Of a stretch of 24,563 bases of DNA, positions 15,309 to 23,294 are shown piece by piece (position 1 is the first letter of the stretch; each line of letters starts with the position of its first letter). This DNA comes from Eutrophocola sp964629325 (GTDB lineage: Bacteria > Pseudomonadota > Gammaproteobacteria > Pseudomonadales > Pseudohongiellaceae). The translations under genes were made by a program, and so were the position numbers. The stretch lies in the NCBI GenBank assembly GCA_964629325.1, contig CAZVSC010000038.1:1-24563 (forward strand). Reading direction: 5' to 3'. The notes under the pieces were generated by a model. The model did not search any database, was not told where the DNA came from, and worked only from the letters and a program-made list of their open reading frames with translations.

Positions 15309-15348
15309 CGCAATAAAAAACCCGGCAGTTGCCGGGTTTTTTATTGCG
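15309..15348. terminator. Bidirectional rho-independent terminator, 18-bp stem
   Basis: The arms 15309-15326 and 15331-15348 are perfectly complementary around an AGTT loop. The GC core is CCCGGC/GCCGGG, with A6 to the left and T6 to the right. It lies 30 bases after the TPR gene and 9 bases beyond the stop of the convergent MFS gene, so it serves both. Confidence 0.95.
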
Positions 15349-15357
15349 ACTTGTGCC

Positions 15358-16656
15358 TTACATGGGTGGCGTGGATTCATCCTTGCCCATGTGCAACCCA
15401 ACCTTGCTTGGTGCGGTTTCCACCATGAACAGGGCCACGATGAAGCCCAGTACCAGTCCGCAGGCGGCGAAGTAGATCGCTGACCGCAAACCGTATTCGC
15501 TGGCCAGGCCGCCGGCAATGATCGGGCTGATACCACCGCCGATGAATTCACCGGCGAAGATCACGAAGCCCGCCATGGAGGCCAGCATGCCCGGGGGTGC
15601 GGCTTCCGCGGCCACCGGTCCAGCCAGGATGGCCAGGGCGGCGAAATTGAACAGGGAAGAGAAGAACAGCAGGATCCATAATACCGTGGTGCTTTCCGGT
15701 CCGGTCTGCGAGAAGGTATAAAGGAACACCGCCGCCAGGATGTACGAGGCCAGGGTGGTGATCTTGCGACCGAGGATGTCGGACAGGGCCGGCATGGCGA
15801 ACTGGCCGATACAGCCTCCAACACCCACAGCTGAGAAGACGTTTGCTGCGGTCAGGGCATCCAGGCCCAGGCCACCGGCGACTTCAGGGGCGGTCAGGTA
15901 GGCAAAGAGCAGGGCTGCGATCACGAATATGCCGCCCATGGCGCAGATGAGTGTCAACGGCGCCACTTTGGCGTTGCGATGCCCGAACATGCCGAACACC
16001 GCACTGAATCCCAGCGATTCGTTGGCGCCACCCTTGCCGGCTTCGGCGGCCTGCTTGAGCGGCTCACGGATGACGAACCACATGATGACGGCTATCACGA
16101 TACCCGGGGCGCCAACCAGCATGAACACCACCGGCCAGTTGTAGCTTTCCAGCAGGTTGGCCGCGATGATCGGGGCCAGGGCCAGGCCGAACAGCGAGAT
16201 CATGCACTGGAAGATGCCGTTGTTGAGGCCGCGACGTGAGGGCTTGGATGCTTCCACCGCCACCGCGACACCGGTCGAGGCGACCGGGCCTTCGGCGAGA
16301 CCCATGATCACGCGTACAATGACCAGCATCATGACGGAAGTGGCCAGGCCGCTGAAGGCGGACATCAGCGAGAAGATGATGATGGCGGGTACCAGGACGG
16401 CGCGGCGTCCGAGTTTGTCAGCCATGAAACCCATGATGAAGGCGGAAACACCCCAGGCCATGCCGAGATAACCCGCGAGCTGACCGCCCTGTTCAGGCGT
16501 CAGGCCGAGATCCATGCCCATGGTGGAGTTGGGTGACTGCAGGATCACGGGAAGAATGAAGCGGTCCAGACCGACCAGGCCGAAGGTCAGGCTGAGCAGC
16601 AGGATGATTTTCCACTCGTAACTGGTATCCCAGTTGCCGTTGCTGTTTTGCGACAT
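15358..16656 (-). CDS. MFS transporter
   Basis: The product is 432 residues from ATG 16656, with AGGGGG seven bases upstream. About twelve hydrophobic segments are visible in two halves, joined by a polar loop near residues 200-222 ('EPLKQAAEAGKGG'). The loop after helix 2 carries the MFS motif A variant 'GFMADKLGRRA'. 'RVIMGLAEGPV' and 'EASKPSRRGLNNG' follow, resembling the anion:cation symporter/aromatic-acid:H+ branch, whose members import organic acids. 'GLDRFILPVILQSP' in helix 1 also fits. It probably imports a small organic anion into the cytoplasm. It is a single-gene unit, convergent with the PQQ operon and divergent from the haloperoxidase gene. The substrate is inferred only by family. 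Confidence 0.9.
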   Translation of the reverse strand: MSQNSNGNWDTSYEWKIILLLSLTFGLVGLDRFILPVILQSPNSTMGMDLGLTPEQGGQLAGYLGMAWGVSAFIMGFMADKLGRRAVLVPAIIIFSLMSAFSGLATSVMMLVIVRVIMGLAEGPVASTGVAVAVEASKPSRRGLNNGIFQCMISLFGLALAPIIAANLLESYNWPVVFMLVGAPGIVIAVIMWFVIREPLKQAAEAGKGGANESLGFSAVFGMFGHRNAKVAPLTLICAMGGIFVIAALLFAYLTAPEVAGGLGLDALTAANVFSAVGVGGCIGQFAMPALSDILGRKITTLASYILAAVFLYTFSQTGPESTTVLWILLFFSSLFNFAALAILAGPVAAEAAPPGMLASMAGFVIFAGEFIGGGISPIIAGGLASEYGLRSAIYFAACGLVLGFIVALFMVETAPSKVGLHMGKDESTPPM

Positions 16657-16979
16657 AGAGGAGCCCCCTGTTGGAATTATTATTGGTAGTGGTAGTGTGG
16701 ATTTTAGTTATTATTTTCCAGGCTGTTACCCGGATTTTTCACTGCTGAGTAAATCATATCTCGGCATGAAAAACACTGATTTATTTGGTCTGGGGACGTG
16801 CAAATCACCGGTTCCTGGGTACGCATTTGCATCGCCGCCACGGCCTTTACTCCTTGATCAATCTGGTTAATTTTTTTAGGCTTGCGCTCTTGTAAAGCCA
16901 CGGTACAAGAAGGCTGCCGAACAGCCCGCTCCAGGCTTTTGCCATATTGCTCACCAACGTACCTGTCCGAGGAAACCAC
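16657..16979. other. Divergent intergenic region between MFS and haloperoxidase genes
   Basis: 323 bases without a supported gene. TGCAAAT (16799-16805) and ATTTGCA (16825-16831) form a 7-base inverted repeat with a 19-base spacer and no T-tract, so it is a possible operator for either direction. Besides the MFS promoter candidate I see no clear -35/-10 pair for the plus-strand gene. Confidence 0.4.
16701..16729 (-). promoter_or_regulatory. Candidate sigma-70 promoter of the MFS gene
   Basis: On the minus strand GTAACA (16729-16724) and TAAAAT (16706-16701) are separated by 17 bases. They match TTGACA and TATAAT at four and five of six positions. The start would be near 16694, giving a leader of about 38 bases. 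Confidence 0.35.
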
Positions 16980-19280
16980 GTGGGAAACCTGATGCCGCTC
17001 GCCTTCGCCGGCCGCCTGTGCAATAGCAGAGCGGGAATAGCCGTCCTCTTATGCCTTGTTTCGGGTCTTCTGGCGGCCCAGACCACGGAGCAGACGCGGG
17101 GCAATTTCGATACCGGTACCGGCAAGTTGTGCCTGCCCGTTGAATTGAGTGAAACCGGCCAGCAATACGATGTCTGCCTGCGGCTGCAGCAGTCAGGGGA
17201 TATCGTTTTTCGCGTCTCGAGCGCCGTCAAGCGAACCGCAGCGCTCGGTAACGCGCCCACATACAGCCAGCAAACGGGCTTGCATATTCCCGTAGTGCGT
17301 TTCAGCAACGGCAAGGTATTTTCGGATGTGACGCTTGTTGCCTCGCTGGACAGCAGCAGCGGCGATGTGGTTTTTCGGGTCACAGGCGGTGAGGCGGCGA
17401 AGTTGGATACAGAACACAGCATCGCCCGCATCTGGAGCGAGGAGTTGCTGAATGGCATTCGCAACGACCTGGCCAGACCCACGGTGCATTCGCGCAATCT
17501 CTTTCATACGTCCGCGGTGATGTACGACGGCTGGGCGGTATTCGATGGTGTGGCGGACACCTATCTCCTGGGCAAGAGCCTTAACGGGTTCAACTGTCCC
17601 TACGAGGGCATGCCATCACCTGCAGATGTCGCCGAGGCGCGCCGCCAGGTCATTACATTCGCTGCCTACCGCCTGCTCAGCCATCGGTTTGCCAGGGCGC
17701 CCGGCGCCTCGAAGGTGACAAAGAGTTTCAACCAGACCATGGCGGCGCTGGGTTATGACAAGAACTTCACATCTACGGATTACAGTGGCGGCAATGCGGC
17801 GGCGCTTGGCAACCATCTAGGCCAGTGCATGATCGACTACGGCCTGCAGGACGGTGCAAATGAGGCCAATGGCTACGCACCCCTTCATTACCAGTCGGTC
17901 AATGAGCCCATGGCTCCGACCGAAAAGGGGAATCCCAACCTTACCGAACCCAATAACTGGCAACCCCTGTCCTTTGACGTGTTCAGGGACCAGAGCGGCA
18001 ATATATTCCTGGGTGACACGCCGCCTTTTGTGGGTCCTGAATGGGGCAGGGTCGAGCCGTTTTCACTGACAGTGAACGATCTGACCATTTATCAGCGTGA
18101 CGGTGCACAGTGGTACGTTTACCACGACCCGGGCAAGCCCCCCTATATAAAAGACGTCATACTTGGCCTGCCCAGGGGCGAATACTACAAGTGGGGTTTC
18201 CAGCTGGTTGCCCAGTGGTCCGCCCAGCTGGATCCGGATGATGGTGTCCTGTGGGATATCTCGCCCGCCAGTATCGGCAACATCCAGGAATACCCGACAA
18301 AGCTTTCCCAGTACACGAATTTCTACAAAGTGGAGGAGGGCGGTGATCCTTCCCCAGGCTACGAGGTCAATCCTGTCACAGGAGTACCCTACGAACCGCA
18401 GATTGTCCCACGGGGCGACTATGCACGTGTGCTTGCCGAATTCTGGGCGGATGGCCCCGATTCCGAAACGCCACCGGGCCACTGGTTCACCATCCTCAAT
18501 TATGTTTCCGACCACCCTCTGCTGGAAAAACGCTTCAAGGGTGAAGGCGATGTACTCGATGACCTGGAATGGGATGTAAAGGCCTATTTCACCCTGGGTG
18601 GGGCCATGCATGACACGGCGGTGACAGCCTGGGGTATCAAGGGCTGGTATGACTACATCAGGCCGGTTTCCGCTATCCGCTACATGGCCGACCTGGGCCA
18701 AAGCAGTAATCCGAATGCCATGAGTTATGACCCGGACGGCATCCAGCTGAAGCCGGGCTTCATCGAACTGGTGCAGCCGGGTGATCCGCTGGCAGGTGCA
18801 AACGATGAAAATGTCGGCAAGATCAAGCTTTTTGCCTGGCGCGGCCCGGATTATGTCCCTGACCCGGAGGTTGACTATGCGGGGGTTGGCTGGATCCTGG
18901 CCGAGGACTGGTGGCCCTATCAGCGCCCGTCGTTCGTGACACCGCCTTTTGCCGGCTATGTTTCCGGACACAGTACGTTTTCCCGCAGTGCGGCGCATGT
19001 CATGACCCTGCTGACGGGCTCGCCCTACTTCCCCGGGGGTCTGGGGGAGTTCCATGCGCCGAAGAACGAGTTCCTCGTCTTCGAAGAGGGCCCCAGTGTC
19101 GACGTGATCCTGCAGTGGGCCACCTACCAGGATGCGTCCGACCAGACCAGCCTCTCCCGGATATGGGGCGGTATTCACCCGCCGGCGGATGATATTCCGG
19201 GGCGCCGGATCGGCGATATGGTGGGGCCGGAAGCTTTCGCCAGAGCCGAGCAGTACTTCTCGGGTACCGCGGGCGAGTGA
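16980..19280 (+). CDS. Vanadium-dependent haloperoxidase / PAP2-superfamily protein
   Basis: The product is 766 residues from GTG 16980, preferred because GAGG (16969-16972) lies seven bases upstream. TTG 16947 and ATG 16992 are in-frame alternatives. A signal peptide follows (cut near LLAA-Q). All vanadate/phosphate-site motifs are present: KX6RP (Lys554, Arg561 in KGWYDYIRP), SGH (residues 662-664 with His664) and SRX5H (Arg727, His733 in SRIWGGIH). The 7- and 6-residue spacings equal those of vanadium chloroperoxidase. The protein is thus either an exported haloperoxidase or a related acid phosphatase; motifs alone cannot separate these. It is long: the first roughly 150 mature residues form an extra beta-rich segment before the helical bundle. 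It stands alone, divergent from the MFS gene. Confidence 0.88.
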   Translation: MGNLMPLAFAGRLCNSRAGIAVLLCLVSGLLAAQTTEQTRGNFDTGTGKLCLPVELSETGQQYDVCLRLQQSGDIVFRVSSAVKRTAALGNAPTYSQQTGLHIPVVRFSNGKVFSDVTLVASLDSSSGDVVFRVTGGEAAKLDTEHSIARIWSEELLNGIRNDLARPTVHSRNLFHTSAVMYDGWAVFDGVADTYLLGKSLNGFNCPYEGMPSPADVAEARRQVITFAAYRLLSHRFARAPGASKVTKSFNQTMAALGYDKNFTSTDYSGGNAAALGNHLGQCMIDYGLQDGANEANGYAPLHYQSVNEPMAPTEKGNPNLTEPNNWQPLSFDVFRDQSGNIFLGDTPPFVGPEWGRVEPFSLTVNDLTIYQRDGAQWYVYHDPGKPPYIKDVILGLPRGEYYKWGFQLVAQWSAQLDPDDGVLWDISPASIGNIQEYPTKLSQYTNFYKVEEGGDPSPGYEVNPVTGVPYEPQIVPRGDYARVLAEFWADGPDSETPPGHWFTILNYVSDHPLLEKRFKGEGDVLDDLEWDVKAYFTLGGAMHDTAVTAWGIKGWYDYIRPVSAIRYMADLGQSSNPNAMSYDPDGIQLKPGFIELVQPGDPLAGANDENVGKIKLFAWRGPDYVPDPEVDYAGVGWILAEDWWPYQRPSFVTPPFAGYVSGHSTFSRSAAHVMTLLTGSPYFPGGLGEFHAPKNEFLVFEEGPSVDVILQWATYQDASDQTSLSRIWGGIHPPADDIPGRRIGDMVGPEAFARAEQYFSGTAGE

Positions 19281-19691
19281 CATGCGTCCAGGTAACTGGC
19301 AGACTGGGGCTGTATTGCAGAGTTTTACTGGCCTGCAGCGTGATGGCGGGTATACGGGCAGCGAATTGACCCGGTCACTCCGAACAGCCACAACTCTGAA
19401 CAGATTACTTTAACTATACCGCCTAATTACCTGTAAATATAAGAATTTCCTGAAATTTCTACGACCAGGCGCCTTAAAGTAATTTTTCCACGGCGTAAAG
19501 TGAATTGATTCACAAATATTAAAAAAACATGTGTTTTGGTTCACAAATTTCCAATAACCTACTGATATTCAACATTGTTAGAAAATTAATATACGACTTA
19601 TGCCAAGGGTCCGAACACCGGCAAGAGGCATGGAACAGCTCCGGCAGCGCGGAGCACTGCAGTTCAACCGGGACAAGAACAAGGTCAAAAA
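19281..19691. other. AT-rich intergenic region upstream of the FecR gene
   Basis: 411 bases without a supported gene, markedly more AT-rich than the flanks from about 19400 onward. It contains an AATTTC-CT-GAAATT dyad (19444-19457), two TAAAGT copies 21 bases apart (19475-19480, 19496-19501) and two CRP-like sites listed separately. No hairpin followed by a T-run is seen after the haloperoxidase gene, so its terminator is not identified. Confidence 0.6.
19499..19545. promoter_or_regulatory. Two CRP/Vfr-like sites
   Basis: AGTGA-ATTGAT-TCACA (19499-19514) and TGTGT-TTTGGT-TCACA (19530-19545) each match the core TGTGA-N6-TCACA at nine of ten positions, with A/T flanks. Their centres are 31 bases apart, three helical turns, which would put two dimers on one face of the DNA. 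They lie about 150-190 bases before ATG 19692. Control by a cAMP-receptor-type regulator is inferred. Confidence 0.5.
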
Positions 19692-22447
19692 ATGAACAGC
19701 GCAACCAGCATCAGATCACTTGCTAGGTCAGTACTCTTACTGACCCTAATTTTTTGTGGAGCAGTTTCAGCCCAGGAAGAGGAGGCTATCGGTAATATCC
19801 TACTGACCCGGGGTTCGGTGACAGCCATTGATGCCAATGGGGATTCCCGGATGCTTGGCAGGCGTTCACAGATTTTCGCCCGGGAAACCATTATTACCGG
19901 CCCTGCCGGTTTCGCCCAGATACGGCTGGTGGATTCGGCGATCGTTGCCCTGAAAGAAAATACGGAATTCCGCTTTGACGAATACAACTACGATGGTGAA
20001 GGCGGAGATGCTGACCGGGCCATCATGAACCTGGTACAAGGCGGATTCAGGACCATCGACGGCCTGATTGGCAACGAGGATGGCGAGGAATACCGGGTAG
20101 ATACCCAGTATGCGTCCATCGGAGTTCGTGGTACTACCCACGAAGCGGTAATAGACAATGTCCTGGATGCCCTGTTTACCGGTGTCTACGACGGCGGCAC
20201 TACCGTAACCAACGACAACGGTGAAATTGAACTGGGCCTGGGCGCCAATTTCGATTTCAGCCGGACCAATCGTGGCCAGGCGCCCGTGGGCCTCAACCAG
20301 GTACCGCAGCAGCTTGGCAATATCAATTTCGCCAACGTGGCTGATGATGAAGAAGATGATGCCGACGATGAAAATGATGGCGGTGATGGCACCGATGATG
20401 GTGACGGAGCAGCCGATGATGATGGCGGGGCCGCCGACGATGATGGTGGCGCTGCAGGCAACGATGGTGATGACGGCAACGATGTAGCAGACGCTGACGG
20501 TGATGCAGGCACTGAAAATACTGAAAGTGGCGAGACAACCACGCTTGCGGCAGCCCCTGCCAATAATGGCAGTAACAACGGTAACAATGGTATCGGCGAT
20601 GTAGTTACCGCTGCGGTTGGCCAACGTCTAACAGAACTTTCTGATGATCACCCGTTCGTGGGCAGGGGCGTTGTCCAGAACAACGCCGCCCAGTCAGGTA
20701 CAAACGAAACAGGTGATACCGGGGAAGCGGTCGTCGATGAAGAAGAACTCAGCAACAATGCCCCTGTCAGGACTGTTGCGGCGGTTCGGCGACCTGCCAA
20801 CCCGCCCGGACTTGTTGATAATCCCAATACCAACATCAATGTGACTATAACCAGTAACCTCGGTTCAACCAGCACAAACGTGGATGTCCAGATCAACCCG
20901 ACCAATAACATCAAGCAGGAAGATATTGTTGTTAATAAGAACGAAGTAGCCAAGTTTGCCGACAGTGACGGTGACGGTATACCCGATGAAGAGGATTTTT
21001 ATCCGAATGACCCGACCAGGAACACTTTTATAGACTCGGATGGTGATGGTATCGATGACCGGGATGATGCCTTCCCGAATGATCCGACCAGGACCACGTT
21101 CATTGACTCGGACGGTGATGGAGTTGACGACCGTGATGACTTCTTCCCGAATGATCCGAATTGCTCCCTGGCGACGGACTGTGCACCTGAAGAAGAACCG
21201 CAAGACACCGATACTGACACTGATACCGGTGGTGATGACAATAAAGGCCATGGTAATGATGAAGATGGCTTTGACGAGGACAACCCTGGCAACGGTAACG
21301 GCAATAGCAATTCTGGCGGAAACAATGGCAATGGAAATGGTAATTCCGGCGGCAACTCCAACAGCAACGGTGGCGGCAATTCCAACAGCAATGGTGGCGG
21401 CAATTCCAACAGCAANNNNNNNNNNNNNNNNNNNNNNNNNNNNNNNNNNNNNNNNNNNNNNNNNNNNNNNNNNNNNNNNNNNNNNNNNNNNNNNNNNNNN
21501 NNNNNNNNNNNNNNNACAGCAACGGTGGCGGCAATTCCAACAGCAATGGTGGCGGCAATTCCAACAGCAACGGTGGCGGCAACAGCTCATCCAACCTGGT
21601 GCCGAGCAATCCCGATTTGAATGTCCAGCAATGTGAGCGTGAACCGAGCTGTCAGCTGGTTGATCCCAACCTCGTCCCGAGCAATCCGGACCTCACCGTA
21701 CAGCAGTGCTTGGTGGACCCCGATTGTCGACTGGTCGAGCAGGGCTCCAGCGGCCTGCGCCAGTCCGAAGGCGGAGTAGTGCGCGACCTGATCACTTCAG
21801 TCAGCAACCTGGTCACCGAGCCCGTCGGCCAGGTGGCTGTCGCCGAAGTCGATGGCGCCACAGTCCTGTTCGCTTCCATTCCGGCCAATGCCGAAGGTGG
21901 CGTCAGTTCCTCCGCCAGCGTCGGCGACCTCACCGTAGACTGGGGCTACTGGAGCCTGCCAGGCCTGCTGGATGGTTCGCAGGAAATCAGTGGCGCGGAC
22001 TTCCAGCGCGTGTACCTCGCTGTCGTCGATCCCGCCAACATGGATGACCTGAAGTCCACATCCGGCAACTGGCGCTACAGCTCCGTGCCGAACCAGTTCA
22101 CCGGTGCCGGTACTGCAGGTACCCTGACCGCTCTGGATGTCGGTTTCGACGTCGACCTGAATTCCGGCTCGATCACCAGCGGCAGCTTCAGTGCTGACGT
22201 GGGTTACGGTGCCGAGCAGTGGTCCATGAACTTCACCGGCAGCGTCAACGGCGCCACGGCCACTATGGGCAACTTTACCAATGCGGTCGTGATAAGCCCG
22301 GCAGGTATCACCAACGGAATTGAAGGCGGCCTGGGTGGCGTATTCACCGGTGCCGGCGATACCAACGGCTTCGTCACCGGCTTCTCGCTCGGCAGCGGCG
22401 CATCCGCGCTGGGCGGTATGGGTCTACTGGAAGGTACGCCGCAGTAA
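19692..22447 (+). CDS. Large FecR-domain / TSP3-repeat surface protein, interrupted by scaffold gap
   Basis: ATG 19692 follows AAGG by seven bases; a signal peptide ends AVSA-Q (about residue 27). Domains in order: FecR domain (about 35-150; 'GPAGFAQIRLVDSAIVALKENTEF', 'YASIGVRGTTHEA'); Asp/Gly/Ala-rich acidic linker (about 217-275); three TSP3 calcium-binding repeats (about 422-490; DSDGDG); an Asn/Gly/Ser repeat (unit NSNSNGGG) broken by 100 N; two 25-residue Cys-pair repeats; and a beta-rich C-terminal domain ('VDWGYWSLPG', 'GGLGGVFTGAGDTNGF') typical of such FecR proteins. With 100 N the frame differs across the gap by two, yet both sides read the same NSNSNGGG repeat. I therefore treat it as one gene whose true gap length is 2 modulo 3. 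Probably an exported or surface protein; function unknown. Confidence 0.82.
20955..21158 (+). repeat. Three thrombospondin type-3 coding repeats of 72 bp
   Basis: Units start at 20955, 21027 and 21099, exactly 72 bases apart, each encoding 24 residues around DSDGDG(I/V)xDxxDxxPNDP. The last unit is shorter. They provide Asp-rich calcium-binding loops inside the FecR protein. Confidence 0.88.
21354..21580 (+). repeat. 24-bp tandem repeat (NSNSNGGG) spanning the second scaffold gap
   Basis: Units begin at 21354, 21378 and 21402 (cut by the gap) and resume at 21516 (partial), 21533 and 21557. Copies differ only by silent AAC/AAT-type changes. The true copy number is unknown because near-identical repeats prevented assembly. 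Confidence 0.92.
21416..21515. other. Scaffold gap of 100 N inside a coding repeat
   Basis: A placeholder of exactly 100 N flanked on both sides by the same 24-bp repeat. It breaks the reading frame artificially. Confidence 0.97.
21596..21745 (+). repeat. Two 75-bp units encoding Cys-pair repeats
   Basis: 21596-21670 and 21671-21745 each encode 25 residues of the form LVPSNPDLxVQQC-X5-CxLV. Protein identity is higher than DNA identity, so the duplication is old and under selection. Each unit holds two cysteines. Confidence 0.85.
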
Positions 22448-22467
22448 GACAACCGAAAGCAAGCATG

Positions 22468-22499
22468 AAAAAACACCCGGCAACGCCGGGTGTTTTTTT
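22468..22499. terminator. Bidirectional rho-independent terminator
   Basis: CACCCGGC (22474-22481), loop AAC, GCCGGGTG (22485-22492), extended by A6 on the left pairing with T6 on the right, then another T. It lies 20 bases after the FecR stop and 13 before the end of the convergent exonuclease gene. Confidence 0.95.
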
Positions 22500-22512
22500 A
22501 TGGAAAGGACAA

Positions 22513-23280
22513 TTACTGGATATCGAGTTCGAGCAGTACGGGGCAGTGATCCGAGCCGGTCACCTGATCGAAAATTTCCGCCTGCCGGATGTTGTCTGCC
22601 AGTTTGCAGGACGCCAGGAAGTAGTCGATTCTCCAGCCGATATTCTTGCCGCGGGCGCCCGACCTGAAGCTCCACCAGCTGTACTTGATGGTGTCCGGGT
22701 GCAGATGCCTGTAAGTATCGATGAACCGCTCATCGAGCAGCCGGTCCATGCCGTCGATTTCCGGCTGGGTGTAGCCTGCTGTCTTGTTGTAGTTGGACTT
22801 GGGCCGCGCCAGATCGATTTCCCGGTGTGCCACGTTGAGGTCTCCGCAAACCACGACGGGTTTATGCTCTTCCAGGCTTTCCAGGTAGGCGAGAAAATCC
22901 CGGTCCCAGACCTGGCGGTAGTCGAGCCGCTTGAGACCGTTGCCTGAATTCGGTGTGTAGACCGTCACCAGGTTAAATGCCGGGTACTCTGCGCAGATGA
23001 CCCGGCCTTCCTGGTCATGCTCGCTGATCCCGATGTCACAGGTGACTTGGAGCGGTGCCTGGCGCGAGAGTATGGCGGTGCCGGAATAGCCTTTCTTGAC
23101 GGCGGAATTTGGGAACACATGAAAGCCATCCATGCCTTCCAGTGCCGTGATGACCTGGTCGTCCTGGGCCTTGGTTTCCTGGAGGCAGATGATATCGCAG
23201 TCCAGGTCAGAGACGGCTTCAACAAAGCCTTTGCCGACAGCCGCCCGTATACCGTTAACGTTCCATGAAAGAAGGCGCAT
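22513..23280 (-). CDS. xth: Exodeoxyribonuclease III
   Basis: The product is 255 residues, the usual length. Family residues are complete: Asn7 (SWNVNGIRA), Glu35 (LQETK, metal ligand), Tyr108 (VYTPNSG), Asp147/Asn149 (GDLNVAHREIDL), 'GWRIDYF' and Asp244/His245 (GSDHCP). It is an AP endonuclease and 3'-5' exonuclease of base-excision repair, acting in the cytoplasm with Mg2+. The start ATG 23280 lies 14 bases after the stop of the PDZ protein gene on the same strand, so the two may share a transcript; its ribosome-binding site is weak (AAGAGA). It ends at the shared terminator 22468-22499. The choice between xthA and exoA naming is uncertain. Confidence 0.95.
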   Translation of the reverse strand: MRLLSWNVNGIRAAVGKGFVEAVSDLDCDIICLQETKAQDDQVITALEGMDGFHVFPNSAVKKGYSGTAILSRQAPLQVTCDIGISEHDQEGRVICAEYPAFNLVTVYTPNSGNGLKRLDYRQVWDRDFLAYLESLEEHKPVVVCGDLNVAHREIDLARPKSNYNKTAGYTQPEIDGMDRLLDERFIDTYRHLHPDTIKYSWWSFRSGARGKNIGWRIDYFLASCKLADNIRQAEIFDQVTGSDHCPVLLELDIQ

Positions 23281-23294
23281 GCGCAGTCTCTTGC

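Noticed and set aside
18063..19391. A 442-codon minus-strand open frame opposite the haloperoxidase gene
   Set aside because: It is a shadow of a gene with complete catalytic motifs, and no family pattern is visible in it.
19529..19726. Small 65-codon plus-strand frame before the FecR gene
   Set aside because: It lacks a ribosome-binding site, overlaps the CRP-like sites and the real start, and has no recognisable protein pattern.
21354..21580. Regular repeats as a CRISPR array
   Set aside because: Units are contiguous 24-bp coding repeats without unique spacers, and no cas genes are present.
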